Assembly (NCBI GenBank): GCA_037176885.1
Contig: JAWWNJ010000132.1
Coordinates: forward strand, 310,001-374,000
Reading direction: 5' to 3'
Source: Favolaschia claudopus
Taxonomy: Eukaryota > Basidiomycota > Agaricomycetes > Agaricales > Mycenaceae
Length of the DNA: 64,000 bases
Shown: positions 12,677-23,018 of the stretch, piece by piece
Position numbering within the stretch: position 1 is the stretch's first letter
Layout of the letters: the number at the start of each line of letters is the position of its first letter
The notes under the pieces: generated by a model
Told to the model about the DNA's origin: nothing
The model's database searches: none
Seen by the model: only the letters and a program-made list of their open reading frames with translations
Translations under genes and position numbers: made by a program

Positions 12677-15665
12677 CTATGCTGCAGCCAGAGGTAGACG
12701 AGGCGTAGCAACGCCAGCCCGAACAGGAGTGGGGCGACGACGAGGTCTTGGGCGATTGCTTCTAAGGGATTCACCGGGACTATGAAGAAGAGACCCGCCA
12801 GTCATCGAAGAGAACAAAAGAAAAGCGACACACGTCATCATGAAAGAAATGCTTGTCATACTGGTAATATTCTCTTTTTGGTCCGTCGACATCTTCGTGC
12901 CACGCTTCGCCCAGCCCAGCGCAGATCGACGAACCGCCGAACCGACTCGAGGACGAGCCTTACCGGCCAAGCCCTAAGCGTTCCCGCGTTTGGGGGACAA
13001 GACGGCAGGGGACATGTGCACCTCGACGGTGGGATTGGAATTGACGTCGACGGCCTGCAGCGCATTGTCGGGCTCGCTAGGCGATGGGCGTGAAAGCAGC
13101 TCCGGCGATGCAGAAGGTACAGCTTGACGCTGAGGATAAGGAGAGGAGCACGATTGAGTACGTGAGCGAACGCGACGAGGGCCATACTCTATGGGCAGCG
13201 GACCGTAATTCTGGACCGAGTGCTGCAGCAGAGCTTGCATCCCGTCAGGATGCTTGGGGGGCGAGAACGCTGCAAAGAACCATGAGAATAAGGACGCAGG
13301 GAGGTAGGGTAGACACATACCTTGCAGCGCATACGACGAGAAACGGTGTCTATCCAAACCCCCCGACTCTCAGTCACAGCATCCTGCACCTCGTTCTTGA
13401 GGGTCTAGTACTTACGGAGGACATCCTGCCACTCAGCGCCACCCGCACTTAGATCCATCAACCCCGCATCGACGACAAAGGTCCCGTGGCGAGCGGTCGG
13501 ACTACTCTTGTATCCACCGATCGATGACGCAGGGCTCGGACGCTCTTCCTGAATGGTCTCGAAAACCGACGACGGAAAGGCACGAATCGCAGCAGGCAAG
13601 TAGCGGCGCCGATGTCCATGGCCGCGACCACGAGCGCGCATCCGGGGGTCGTGTTGGAGAGCATGGGGCTGATGTGCGACACGTCGATACTGGACATGGA
13701 TCTCTCCGTCTCCGACATCGACGAGCCTTCAGCAGATGACGAACAGCGCACCCCGCCCCGAGCTTGAGGTCGTGATTGTCGATGAGCGAGAACGGGAGTT
13801 GAGGCTTGGAGCAGGGCGGGTGAATACCGCTGTAAGAAGACTAGGGTACGATAAGCGTGCAGCTGGCAAGGACATGGTATGGACTCACAAGATGCAAGAT
13901 CCTCGCCTTCTGCTACGAGAGAGCTCTCCTCAAGGGACTGCCGCTCGAGGAGCCCCTGCCGAGCGCGAGTCATGCGCTCCTCGCCAAACTTTGACGACGA
14001 GGTGGATGCGATAGAGGGCTGGCGGGCTTTGTTGGGAACCTTTTCGTCATCCTGGAAAGCAGCATGCTTCCACTTCTCGACGCGTACACAGGGCGAAGGA
14101 TTATAACCTATGGAGCGCCGCCGCACATGGCCTCCACCAAGCATCTGTATAAACGTTCAGAAGTAGATCTCAAGACACCGAGAGCATGCAACGCACCGTA
14201 ATCGTCGTCTCGTCTTCCCTTGGCAGGCTGTCAGTATTGTTATTGAAGCTGAGCACCGACAGAGGACGGAACTGGTGAGGCGGCAGAAGATGACCAGTCG
14301 GCACATGATGGTCGTCGTCTGAATGCGACACGGTTAGTCATTTGCCATCTTCAGAGGTATGAGAATACCGACATCCAAAAAACGCTATCCTCCGACAGGA
14401 GCGATGACCCGTCCTCTCGAATAGCGGATCTTCCGCAAATGGGCGCTCGCCGTCAATGATAGAGTCCCAGGAAGAGCGATCGCGAAGTCGCTGTGGCTCT
14501 CCGCGGGCGAATGGCGGTAAGCGGCTGCGCATAATCGACATCCATGAGCATCTTCTCCCCGACGCTCGGGCGCCCAAGCCGAGCTACAGAAACGTCGCTC
14601 ATCCTCGAATCCACCGACGACTCCTGCCGGTGCTTCGCCCACGCCGCGCGTCCGCCGTTCGCTCCGTAACTCGCATATTGATGCGCCAGACTACTTCTGC
14701 TTGTACTCGTGTCGTTTTCGCTGAGGCGGTGGCTGCCATAGCTGCGATTATAATTGTAAAATGGCACAGCGGGTCTCGCGAAGAAACGCGGAAATTCGAT
14801 TCTAGGTGGCGATGTCCCCGCACGGCTGCTTGCCCAGGAACAGGCGCATTGAAGTAGAAGCTCGACGCGTCACTACTCACGCGCTTGCGGGGCTGCGCAT
14901 CTCGCATGAACTGGAAGGTGTTTTCAAAATCAGACATGGAGACCGAAAGGTCCTACGATGGACGTTCCCGAAGACTAGACATCGCCAATCCGTAATCGAA
15001 AGGGTCAGAGATCCCGGGATTGGTGACATGTCCATACGAAGAGATCGACGCAATCGAAAAGACAGACTCCTGCTTCGCGCGCGGCACCTGTCGATTGGTC
15101 GCAACAGGCGGCGGATAGAACGCAGGGCGATTTTGGTGGAACTCAAAGCCACGACGAACTTCCTGGAACGAATCCAAACCAATGAAGCTGATCCCAGACT
15201 GCGGTCTCGAGCGTGTACGAGAGTGCATGCTCGCCATAGAGACGCGAGAGCTCTCCAACGCTGCGCGGCGTATGCTGGTATCCGAATTGACTCGAGGTCG
15301 GGGGAGGTTCTTGACGTGAGCGTGATTCGACTTCATGAGCGAATCGTCTGTTTCCATAAGAAATGACAGCGACTGAGCCCGTGCATGAGCAGGCGGAGGG
15401 ATAATGTCGGAGAGTGTCAATGGCTTCTTCGTCGCTGCGGGTCTGGGCTTCGGTTTCTGCACCTGCACCTCCTCTTCAGGCAGCTCGCCCCCAAACTTGA
15501 ATCTGAGATTGAGCTGACCACCGGAGAGTCCAGATGCGATGTGGGGAGGACGAGGAGGTGCAAGTAGCGGGCTGCCGTCGCCGGCGAGGCTGTCGAGGAT
15601 GGACGGGGGGTAGGGATTGGAACGGAAGGAAGGCAGGACAGTGTCGGGATAGGCGCGTCTAGGGC
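12677..15665 (-). pseudogene. serine-rich conserved agaricomycete protein, decayed
   Basis: Read on the minus strand, a series of blocks appears in the order I associate with a long serine-rich basidiomycete protein of unknown function: LTLSDIIPPPAHARAQS, GGRAAWAKHRQESSVDS, HLLPPHQFRPLSVLSFN, MLGGGHVRRRSIG, RKHAAFQDD-like, QGLLERQSLEESSLVAEG, PDGMQALLQHSVQNYGPLP, ALGWAKRGTKMSTDQKEN. The block order is kept over 3 kb. However, the frame breaks near 13745 and near 13650, and an in-frame TAG at 12974-12976 separates the last two blocks. Introns may explain some gaps, but not the same-frame stop. It is probably a pseudogene. Its biochemical role is unknown. The low-complexity composition suggests a regulatory or scaffold protein rather than an enzyme. 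Confidence 0.55.
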
Positions 15666-16060
15666 AAAGGCGAAGCCGGTGTTAAGTTGCGCGCTGGGAA
15701 CAAGGGGAGATGAGCGCGAGGTGCGAGACCAGACGTGCTATGGAGAAACGAAGAATGTGTCATCACGATGCCGATGAGAACAAGATGGTTTGGCGCACCG
15801 TACGGGCGCTTTGGAGTGCATTAGTCTAGTTGTGATGATGGCGCTTTGAGACAGCGCCAAAGCCAGGCATCCGTGAGATTTTGATATGGAACGGTCTGGA
15901 AGGTGATAACCGAGCGGAGTTTGAAAAGCTTCGCCGCAATCTTATAAAGAGGGTGAAACTGTGCAGTCTCGATCGTGGTTTTCCCAAGCCTCCAAGTCCA
16001 GCGGGTCCGCAAACTAGTTCCCTCGATTTTCTCCTCAGCATTCACTTCTCGACGCACGAT

Positions 16061-17026
16061 ATGACCCATTCCGACGAACTGTACTTCGTTAGTGAGTGCG
16101 CTCTCGCCCTATATTACGACGAAAGAGCTCAATTGTGTTCCTAGAACAAATCACAAAAGCAAAATGTCACGTTGAGGGGACCGTCAAGTCTTGGGTGCGT
16201 TTGAGTTTTCTCTTGAGCTGAGTCTTGGCTGATTTATTGACTTCGCCAGCGTTACCTTACCGAAGTGAGTTGCTGCAATGCAACCGGAAGTCGTCAATTG
16301 CTGAATGTCTCGAAAAGTGGGAGGGCTATGACCCCGCCGACGGAACGTATGTGTTTCTTATTCTTCAGTATTATCCTTTGGCTTCACATCGGACATTTGA
16401 ACAGCTGGGAGCCGATCGTGTCTTTCCAAGGTAGCCAATATGCGGTCGAGCAATTCTGGTTGCACGCAGACTGCGGGGATCGGACTCACGAGGAACTACA
16501 CAAATTCCGCGATGGAGAAATCATCGAGTTGAAAGAAAAACAACCTCCTTCGGGAGGTAAGCATTTAGTTCTCCAAAGGCTCTTTTATTATTTTGAACTC
16601 ATATTCGCTGATCCGGATCCTCAAGGAACCAAGAAAAAACCAGGCCCCGGAAGGTCGTCTGTGGGTTTGATCACGGGCACCCGCGTCTTTGCGCTATGGC
16701 CGGAAAATCAGCACTATTATTCCGGTGTGGTGCAAAAGAAATCTGGAGCTACCAACTACATAGTTCGGTTTGACGAAGACGACACGGAACTCAGTCTCCC
16801 TTTGAAGCACATGCGTCGTTGCGACAAAATCCGGTCTGGGGATCGGGTGATACTTAAAACAGACACCGTCGAGTTTGGTGAGCTTCGGGAAGACGGTTCG
16901 ATGTCGATTACAAAAGAAATTGATTACTCCTCAATCACCCTTTCCGCGTACGATGTTGAAAAAGAGTGGGGCGACCGTCTGTTGTTGCCTTCTCAAGTCA
17001 AATGTCAACAAACTCCAACGAGATAG
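16061..17026 (+). CDS. chromodomain plus Tudor-like domain protein
   Basis: With five short introns (16092-16144, 16195-16249, 16265-16317, 16347-16404, 16557-16625) the gene reads from ATG 16061 to the TAG at 17024-17026. The N-terminal half is chromodomain-like: ITKAKCHVEG, RYLTEWEGYDPADGTWEPI, then FWLHADCGDR. The WEGYDP...TWEP motif is the chromodomain signature for methyl-lysine reading. The C-terminal half reads GTRVFALWPENQHYYSGVV, then YIVRFDEDD and MRRCDKIRSGDRVIL, a Tudor fold resembling those of Crb2/Rad9/53BP1. No BRCT repeat follows before the stop, so it is a short (about 225 aa) two-module reader. I infer a nuclear histone-mark-binding role. The 15-bp exon at 16250-16264 is the least certain part. 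Confidence 0.65.
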
Positions 17027-17029
17027 GTG

Positions 17030-19540
17030 GGTTTTTGCAGCATAAATTCCCTGATGAAGCCTACTAAGGTGCGCTTGCACTTGCGATAGTGTGCTTTCAA
17101 TATTCTGCGTCGGTAAATGCAAACTTGAATAGATACGAATATTTCGAATTCCACATCATTGCAAATCTGCTCTTCCTACCTTTTTCTTTTCGAGCTCGTC
17201 TCCAAGACTGCGCCTTGACTCGCGGCGCCTAACCATACTATAGCTATATAACAATTCCGATTGCAAAAGACTTGTACTTATCCAATGTTCTCATATCAAT
17301 CACAAAGCTACTATCTCGATGCAGCTGCAGCTGGATGAACTTCATGAAGGGCTCTCGAGTCTGTGACTGTCTTTCGACCGCGTCTTTGAGCGACCTCACT
17401 TGAATTTCCTTTTCGGGCCACATAAGGTTGTTTGTTCGTGTTGACAGCTTTCTTTCTCCTAACTTTCGTAGCCAATGTCAGCCTGCTCGCGGGTGCTTTC
17501 ACCTCTAATCTCGCTCCAACTCCCGCCGACTCGTAGACATCCAACAGCTCACTCTTTCGAGTTTACCTGCCGCCCCCGGCGAACTCGTGCCAGCGGCCAA
17601 ATTCGCGCCGTGACGTCGTTTTCGCAATTCGGTGATCATGAACCCACAACGGGAAGTTGGAACCAAGTCGGCTTTCTTTCTAACGCGAGACACTCGCGTC
17701 ATACACTGCCCTCTGTCAAAGCGTATGATCTCCAGCGCAGAAGCTTCCTAACGAGCTGCTAAGTACTGGGGGACTCGGAGATCTTTGATCTCTACTTTCA
17801 CGAAAGGTTAAGCTCCGGGTCTGGTGCCACGAGACTAGAAGGTCAGATTGGTGTTCTTGCTCGTCACGACTTCCAAGAGTTGACTTTGGTATGTAGGCAC
17901 TACTCCCGCCCCTGAGTCCGCAATTGGAGAGCAGGTTCTTGGGCATGTATTTGTCATTGCAAGCGCATTCTCTTTAGCCGACACCTCGGGATTGACGAGC
18001 GCCGACGCCGCGCGCCACCGCATTGCCGCTCCTGATCTCTTATCTGGGTCCGGATCCCCTGCTCCAGGTATGTATTTCTATCTTCCTTTTACCATTTCTG
18101 ACCCATTTTCCAACCCTTTTCCGCCGGCGCTTTTGCCGCCGGCAGGCAAACTCCACGTCCTAGAACTCAAACCAGCGCGTCTCGCCGCTAGGGCGAGACT
18201 CTCACCCAAGAGGCAAATTGCCGACAATTTCGGAAATTCGATATTTCGTTGGCCAGCGAGCGACGTTGGCGAAGGCGCGAGCTCAAGGGTGAGTTTCGCT
18301 CGCTTTCAAGTGCCACTAAGTTTCTCCACTTATCTTTCCCAGCTCCGTGCTAACGGCGTCGTTCCATTCTCCAAAGTCGCATCAAACTCCAAAATTCGGT
18401 TTCTCGGGTTCCGCCGAGTGCCGACTCTGTACAGGTACGCGCTCAGGCAAGCAAATTGAGTCGTTGACACTCAATTTTTCAATGACTTACCGCCGAATTC
18501 GGCCTCCAGGTTCGAGTATTCAGTTTCCCGTAGTACAAGACCGCACTGAAAGGTTCTTCGAGTGTTGAGGTACATTTTCTTTCCGTCTCTCAACCTACAT
18601 TATATTGACTTTGACACGCCCGTCTGAAGGTCCTTCGCGAGCGCGAATGTTGTGCAAATGGCTTCATTTCTGTGAGTTTAATTGGCATTTTGCTGACTTG
18701 ATTTCTTGTTGTACAGCCGTCAGATCTGAACTACCCCAATGTTGTTCAAGTGAGTCATCAGATTCTGTTCAAGTCGTCAATTCACTGCGAACTGATTTGG
18801 TTGGTTCTCAGTCTTACCGTAAATCAACTTCGGATCGAAAGCCAACGTTTCACTCAAAACAGCCGACTTATAGGATTTTCGTACCGCAAACATCTAAAAC
18901 GCGTTTAGCTGACTTCAAATTCGACTTGTACACCATCCAGACGATTTCAGATCATGGGGTGAATGGACGCTTCTCGTGAGCTCTCTCGCGTGCTCTGCAG
19001 CGGCTTGTTTGGAGGAAATAAAATCCAGAATGACCTACCCTCTGCACACTACGTCCATGAGGAGCTGTGTTGAATCAGCCTAAGGTAGATTAGTTAAGAA
19101 AGCAGTTATTCTCGCTATTGAAATATACTTCCCGAAATACCGCTTTCATTTTTCACTATGTGTGTGTAGGTTTGAATACACGCGGTCAATACAGGAAATC
19201 ACAAATCGGAGCTATTCAGGGCCGCTCGACACGAAACCTCAAACAACCCATGAAGCGGCGTCTTCAATCTGGAATGTTGATGATTTTTTTTTTGCATAAA
19301 GCGCCTACTGGCTGCGATAGGTCGTCTTCTTCGAATCTTGCTCGTTAGTCTGACTCCTTCCGTGGTCGCTTTGCTCTGTGCCTTTACAGTAAATCATATT
19401 TTATACTTCAATATTTTCTTCTCTTTATTTCTTCAACTCCCAATACAAATGATACAATCTTCTCCTCTGCTTTGATTGCAAACGATGGTCAAAGTAAGAA
19501 CTCTCATGACCAGGAGCCCCAGACCGAGATGAATTCTTGT
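17030..19540. other. intergenic, no recognisable gene
   Basis: Several frames of 60-155 codons exist (for example plus 17992-18459 and minus 17311-17544), but none has a motif I can name. A GCCGGCGCTTTTGCCGCCGGC hairpin lies near 18122-18142. I find no repeat array here. Confidence 0.25.
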
Positions 19541-19559
19541 TGCCCTACAAATGATGAGT

Positions 19560-20108
19560 TCAAGCAATATAATGCGAACCCATCGTGGGCGAGAATTTTG
19601 AGCTCGAGGAAGGGGGAGAACTTGATGTGGGCGATGAAGGGAGGTTCTTCCGGGGAGCAGATGAAGCTGTGGTTGAGCTCGAAACAGAACCCATGTTGAT
19701 TCCGGTCTGCGATGCAATGGCATCTAAGCTAGCTTCGCCAGCGGACGCCATAAAATCCAAAACCGCTTCGCAGGTACGACTAGACCTCGCATCGTCGTTC
19801 GACATGCAGAACGATAACAATGCGATTTGATTTGCGGTGGATGCCAGCTCTGATGCCCGCACGGTGAGCTTGTTCGCTTCGAGTGCAAGCTCGTTCGCCA
19901 TTGAGCGAGCATTGATACTATGATAGGCTTTTACAGACCAGACACTGAAGATTATCCCTGTTGCTATACCGAGGATTTGGAAAGTGTATTCGATGAGACG
20001 ATCTGCGAGGAACGCGGGGGACGGAGTCGGGATGTAGACATTCTCGACTAGCTCTGCGGGAGTGGGTAAACTTTCGTCGGGATCGGGTTTCAGCGAATGA
20101 AATAGCAC
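19560..20108 (-). CDS. hypothetical membrane-anchored protein, 5' end unresolved
   Basis: A 182-codon frame encodes a proline-rich start (KPDPDESLPTPAELVENVY), one hydrophobic helix (ILGIATGIIFSVW), a helical segment with ANELALEANKLTVRASELA, and a Ser/Pro-rich tail. The frame begins with GTG, not ATG. The true start must come from an upstream exon, for which the 150 bp before the mobile element at 20251 gives only ambiguous splice options. The transposon may have inserted into or just upstream of this gene. The function is unknown. The layout (short cytosolic head, single helix, coiled tail) suggests a small membrane-anchored protein. Confidence 0.4.
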   Translation of the reverse strand: MLFHSLKPDPDESLPTPAELVENVYIPTPSPAFLADRLIEYTFQILGIATGIIFSVWSVKAYHSINARSMANELALEANKLTVRASELASTANQIALLSFCMSNDDARSSRTCEAVLDFMASAGEASLDAIASQTGINMGSVSSSTTASSAPRKNLPSSPTSSSPPSSSSKFSPTMGSHYIA

Positions 20109-20250
20109 CTTGGCTCTCGAACATGGGTACTTACTTCATCAGATACCAACGTGCTGTTTTACTGATGTGGGTACTTCTTCGTCGAGACTTGTTCGATGTA
20201 ACGAGCAACGAAGGCAGAAGGGGGCAGATGTGGGGGAGACTGTCAGATGG

Positions 20251-20548
20251 TAGACTCGTTACCAGTCTGCTACGCGTGGCCGACAAATGTGGCAAGCACG
20301 TCGGGCGTAGCAGACTGGTACTTCTCGGGAGATGTCAAAGGACTGTCGCGGACTTTGAAATTTGCCGCCGGCATCAGCTTTCCCATGTTACTGTTGTGAC
20401 TGTCACACACTGGGATTTCCGCTACCTCGACGCTCGACGCGTCTTTCTTGCTCCTACCACCGCCGTGTACCCTCGGAATCAACTCAAACACATTCTACCT
20501 GATATTCGTCGCGTCTGGGCACTCTCTCCTCCGTGTTTCTTCTTGTTT
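20251..20548 (+). repeat. left terminal inverted repeat of the DUF6589/helicase element
   Basis: About 298 bp that recurs in inverse orientation at 25398-25860. The terminal bases are TAGACTCGTTACC. Ten bases inside the tip, arms at 20261-20275 and 20305-20319 (ACCAGTCTGCTACGC and its complement) form a 15-bp hairpin with a 29-bp loop. The repeat ends about 9 bp before the ATG of the DUF6589 gene, so it must contain that gene's promoter. Confidence 0.85.
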
Positions 20549-20556
20549 CACTTGAA

Positions 20557-23000
20557 ATGGCGACGACTCCTGCCTTACCGCCCGCACATCCTTATCCTGC
20601 GCTTTGTTGGACTGTAAACCCGAACATTCTTCCCGAGATCACCAGACTACAGGCTGTTATCTATATCCTGAGATCAATCAACCTTTCTCCCATGGATTTC
20701 ATCACCAGCGTCCTGGTTCACCGCGGCAAGGATAACCCTCTAGCTGCCAACATTGACGGATTCTATCGAGGCACAGGGCTGGAGCAGCTGTTGAATGTCG
20801 TTATGTATGATAAGCGAGGCTCTCGGAAACTGTTTTCCTGGTTCGAACCACATTCCAACGCTCGATTGATTCGCGACATCCACGGTGAAATGGACAGTCT
20901 CAGCGAGGTCTTCCTCCAAAACACCCAGGACGTCACACCAGAGGCGATGATGGACTTTAATTTCGAGGAAGATATCACGGAAACCTGCCGAGACCTCACT
21001 CCGAAACTCCGATTCATCCTTCACACCGCCGCCCAGACAAAGCGCGCAGAAAAGGAGAATACGACGAAGGATGTTGAACCAGTAATGTTTGCGCCAGTTT
21101 TTCGTATACATTCTGATTGATATTCTCGACAGCTAATCTCTATGATTCAATGCCAGTTGGCGAAGGCACGCTCCCAAAACAACAACCTCTGCGCTATACC
21201 TTGCAGCCTATATTTTCTTGCTTGTCCCCTGCCTCGGAAGGCTATCGACACACTCAACCACGCTGGGATTTGTCTCTCATACAATATCTCCAAAAACCTG
21301 CATTCTGCGCTCGCTGTCGGCAATCTTCGTCGCGCCCAAACGGCTGCTCGATCTGGTCACGCACTGGGTTTTGATAACGAAAATGTGACGCTTTCCGAGC
21401 ATGTTGAACAACGTCCCTTCGCACCTCCAAAGGTCCAATCTGGAACTGCTTCCATCATCTATCTTCTGCGCAGTCTCTTCGATATGGCGACGCTTCGTCT
21501 ACTTCCTATTCTTGAACAGCAAAGGAAAGCCGAGCTGATCACATTCAATTCCGATGTACGACCGACATACTCGCAAATGCAGAGTCTTCGTGATCATTTC
21601 CGGAAATCAATTGTCGAACTACTGATTCATCGCAATAAGGACTACGACTATGTTCGAAGCTCCAGAATTGCAGCACACTGCCTACCGACCTCCTCCTCCG
21701 GGTTACAAGACCCAAGAATTTGTTCTTCGTACCACAACAATCGATGAAGCTACGACGGAAAGCACGATCCAGGTCTGCGAAAATATTTATTTGGATCAAC
21801 TGCAGTACGATATCCACGACCTCGACGACACAGCTGTTCCTACATACAACGACCAGAAGACGAACGCCCTCATTCGTTCCGGCCAACTCCAGCGAAGAAA
21901 CGACATTTCCGCCATTCTCCGTCTCGAGCATCTACAAGTAGCTCCGGGAGCGTTTCATATGGAGCTCAATTTCTCGTGGATGTTACTCCGAACCCATCGA
22001 GGAGAAGGCGCTGAGCTCGGGAGTCTGCAGTATTTTATCGGGCTCTTGGCGAAGACTCGACTGGGGTCGCCAAAACCAGACTTCGAAACCTTGGTCTCAC
22101 TCCTCATGCAGGTGCTCACCGGCGCGATGCACCACTTTTGGGAGGTCGAGACGGGGATGTCTCTTAGCGCGCTGGCCCAATCTCAACCGTCTGCGTCTCG
22201 GCTCTTAGCTATCGCTGGAAAAATCTATGACAAATACGCATCTGGTGTTCTGGACGACATCAGCTCTGACCATACGTTTCGAAACTTCCATCTCCTCATG
22301 CGCGATACACTCGTCTTCTATACACTGCGAGGCGCGATTTCCTCACGCGATTTTGGGCGCGTCGAACTTCTTTTGGGCACGCTAACGATGATGTTCACGG
22401 GCGGGGGCTGCCCACACTATAAAACCGAACTTCTTTATTTTCTCCAGAACTTGAAAAAGGTTTGGCCGGAACCGTTCGCGTACGTGCAGCAATCTATTGA
22501 CTGCTGAATGACTGATCTTCTTGAAGGAATGTCATGCGTGATAATGCGCTGATTTCTACGTCCGGTCACGGATATGTGGGTGTTGATAAGAACGCGGAAT
22601 TCAACATCAACTTCCAAAAGGTAGGCGCCTCATATTCACCATACCCTTTTCTGACATGTTATAGAATTACTTTGCCGCAAAAGGTGTCCACGCGTCTTGG
22701 GACATGCTCGCTGACCTTTCTCCCAATATCCCGCTTCTTCGACGATTGAAAACCCAATTCGGAGAATTTCTAGGCGCGGCTTGGCAAGGCACTCATCACA
22801 CCAAAGTCGACACTTCCGATCTCGTTGCGAAGGTCAAGTCCAAGGTGCAAGAACACCAACTTCATCTTCCCTTCGTACGCGGTAGGCGGGTGACTGAACG
22901 GGAAAGCGTTGATGTTTTAGAGACGGGAGCGTCGATGTTGCGGGATACTGAAATGAGTTCTTGGAATAAAGCGTACAAGGCATGGCTCAAGGGTGTGTAA
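20557..23000 (+). CDS. DUF6589-family protein, putative transposase, one apparent frameshift
   Basis: ATG 20557 lies just inside the left inverted repeat. Introns at 21082-21132, 22480-22526 and 22621-22664 join the frame to the stop at 23000, giving about 770 residues. The C-terminal half has the DUF6589 pattern: AYRPPPPGYKTQEFVLRTT, DEATTEST, LEHLQVAPGAFHMELNF, GAMHHFWEVE, then YEVWLKG-like FNINFQK and KAYKAWLKG at the end. DUF6589 proteins occur in many copies in Agaricomycetes; pairing with a helicase between inverted repeats suggests the transposase, with catalytic acids not assigned. One extra base near 21649 breaks the frame between NKDYD and MFEAPELQ, and the downstream frame is closed upstream by a stop, so no intron cures it. 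The gene is therefore probably dead, or the base is a sequence error. Confidence 0.72.
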
Positions 23001-23018
23001 ATTAACATACGGTACATC

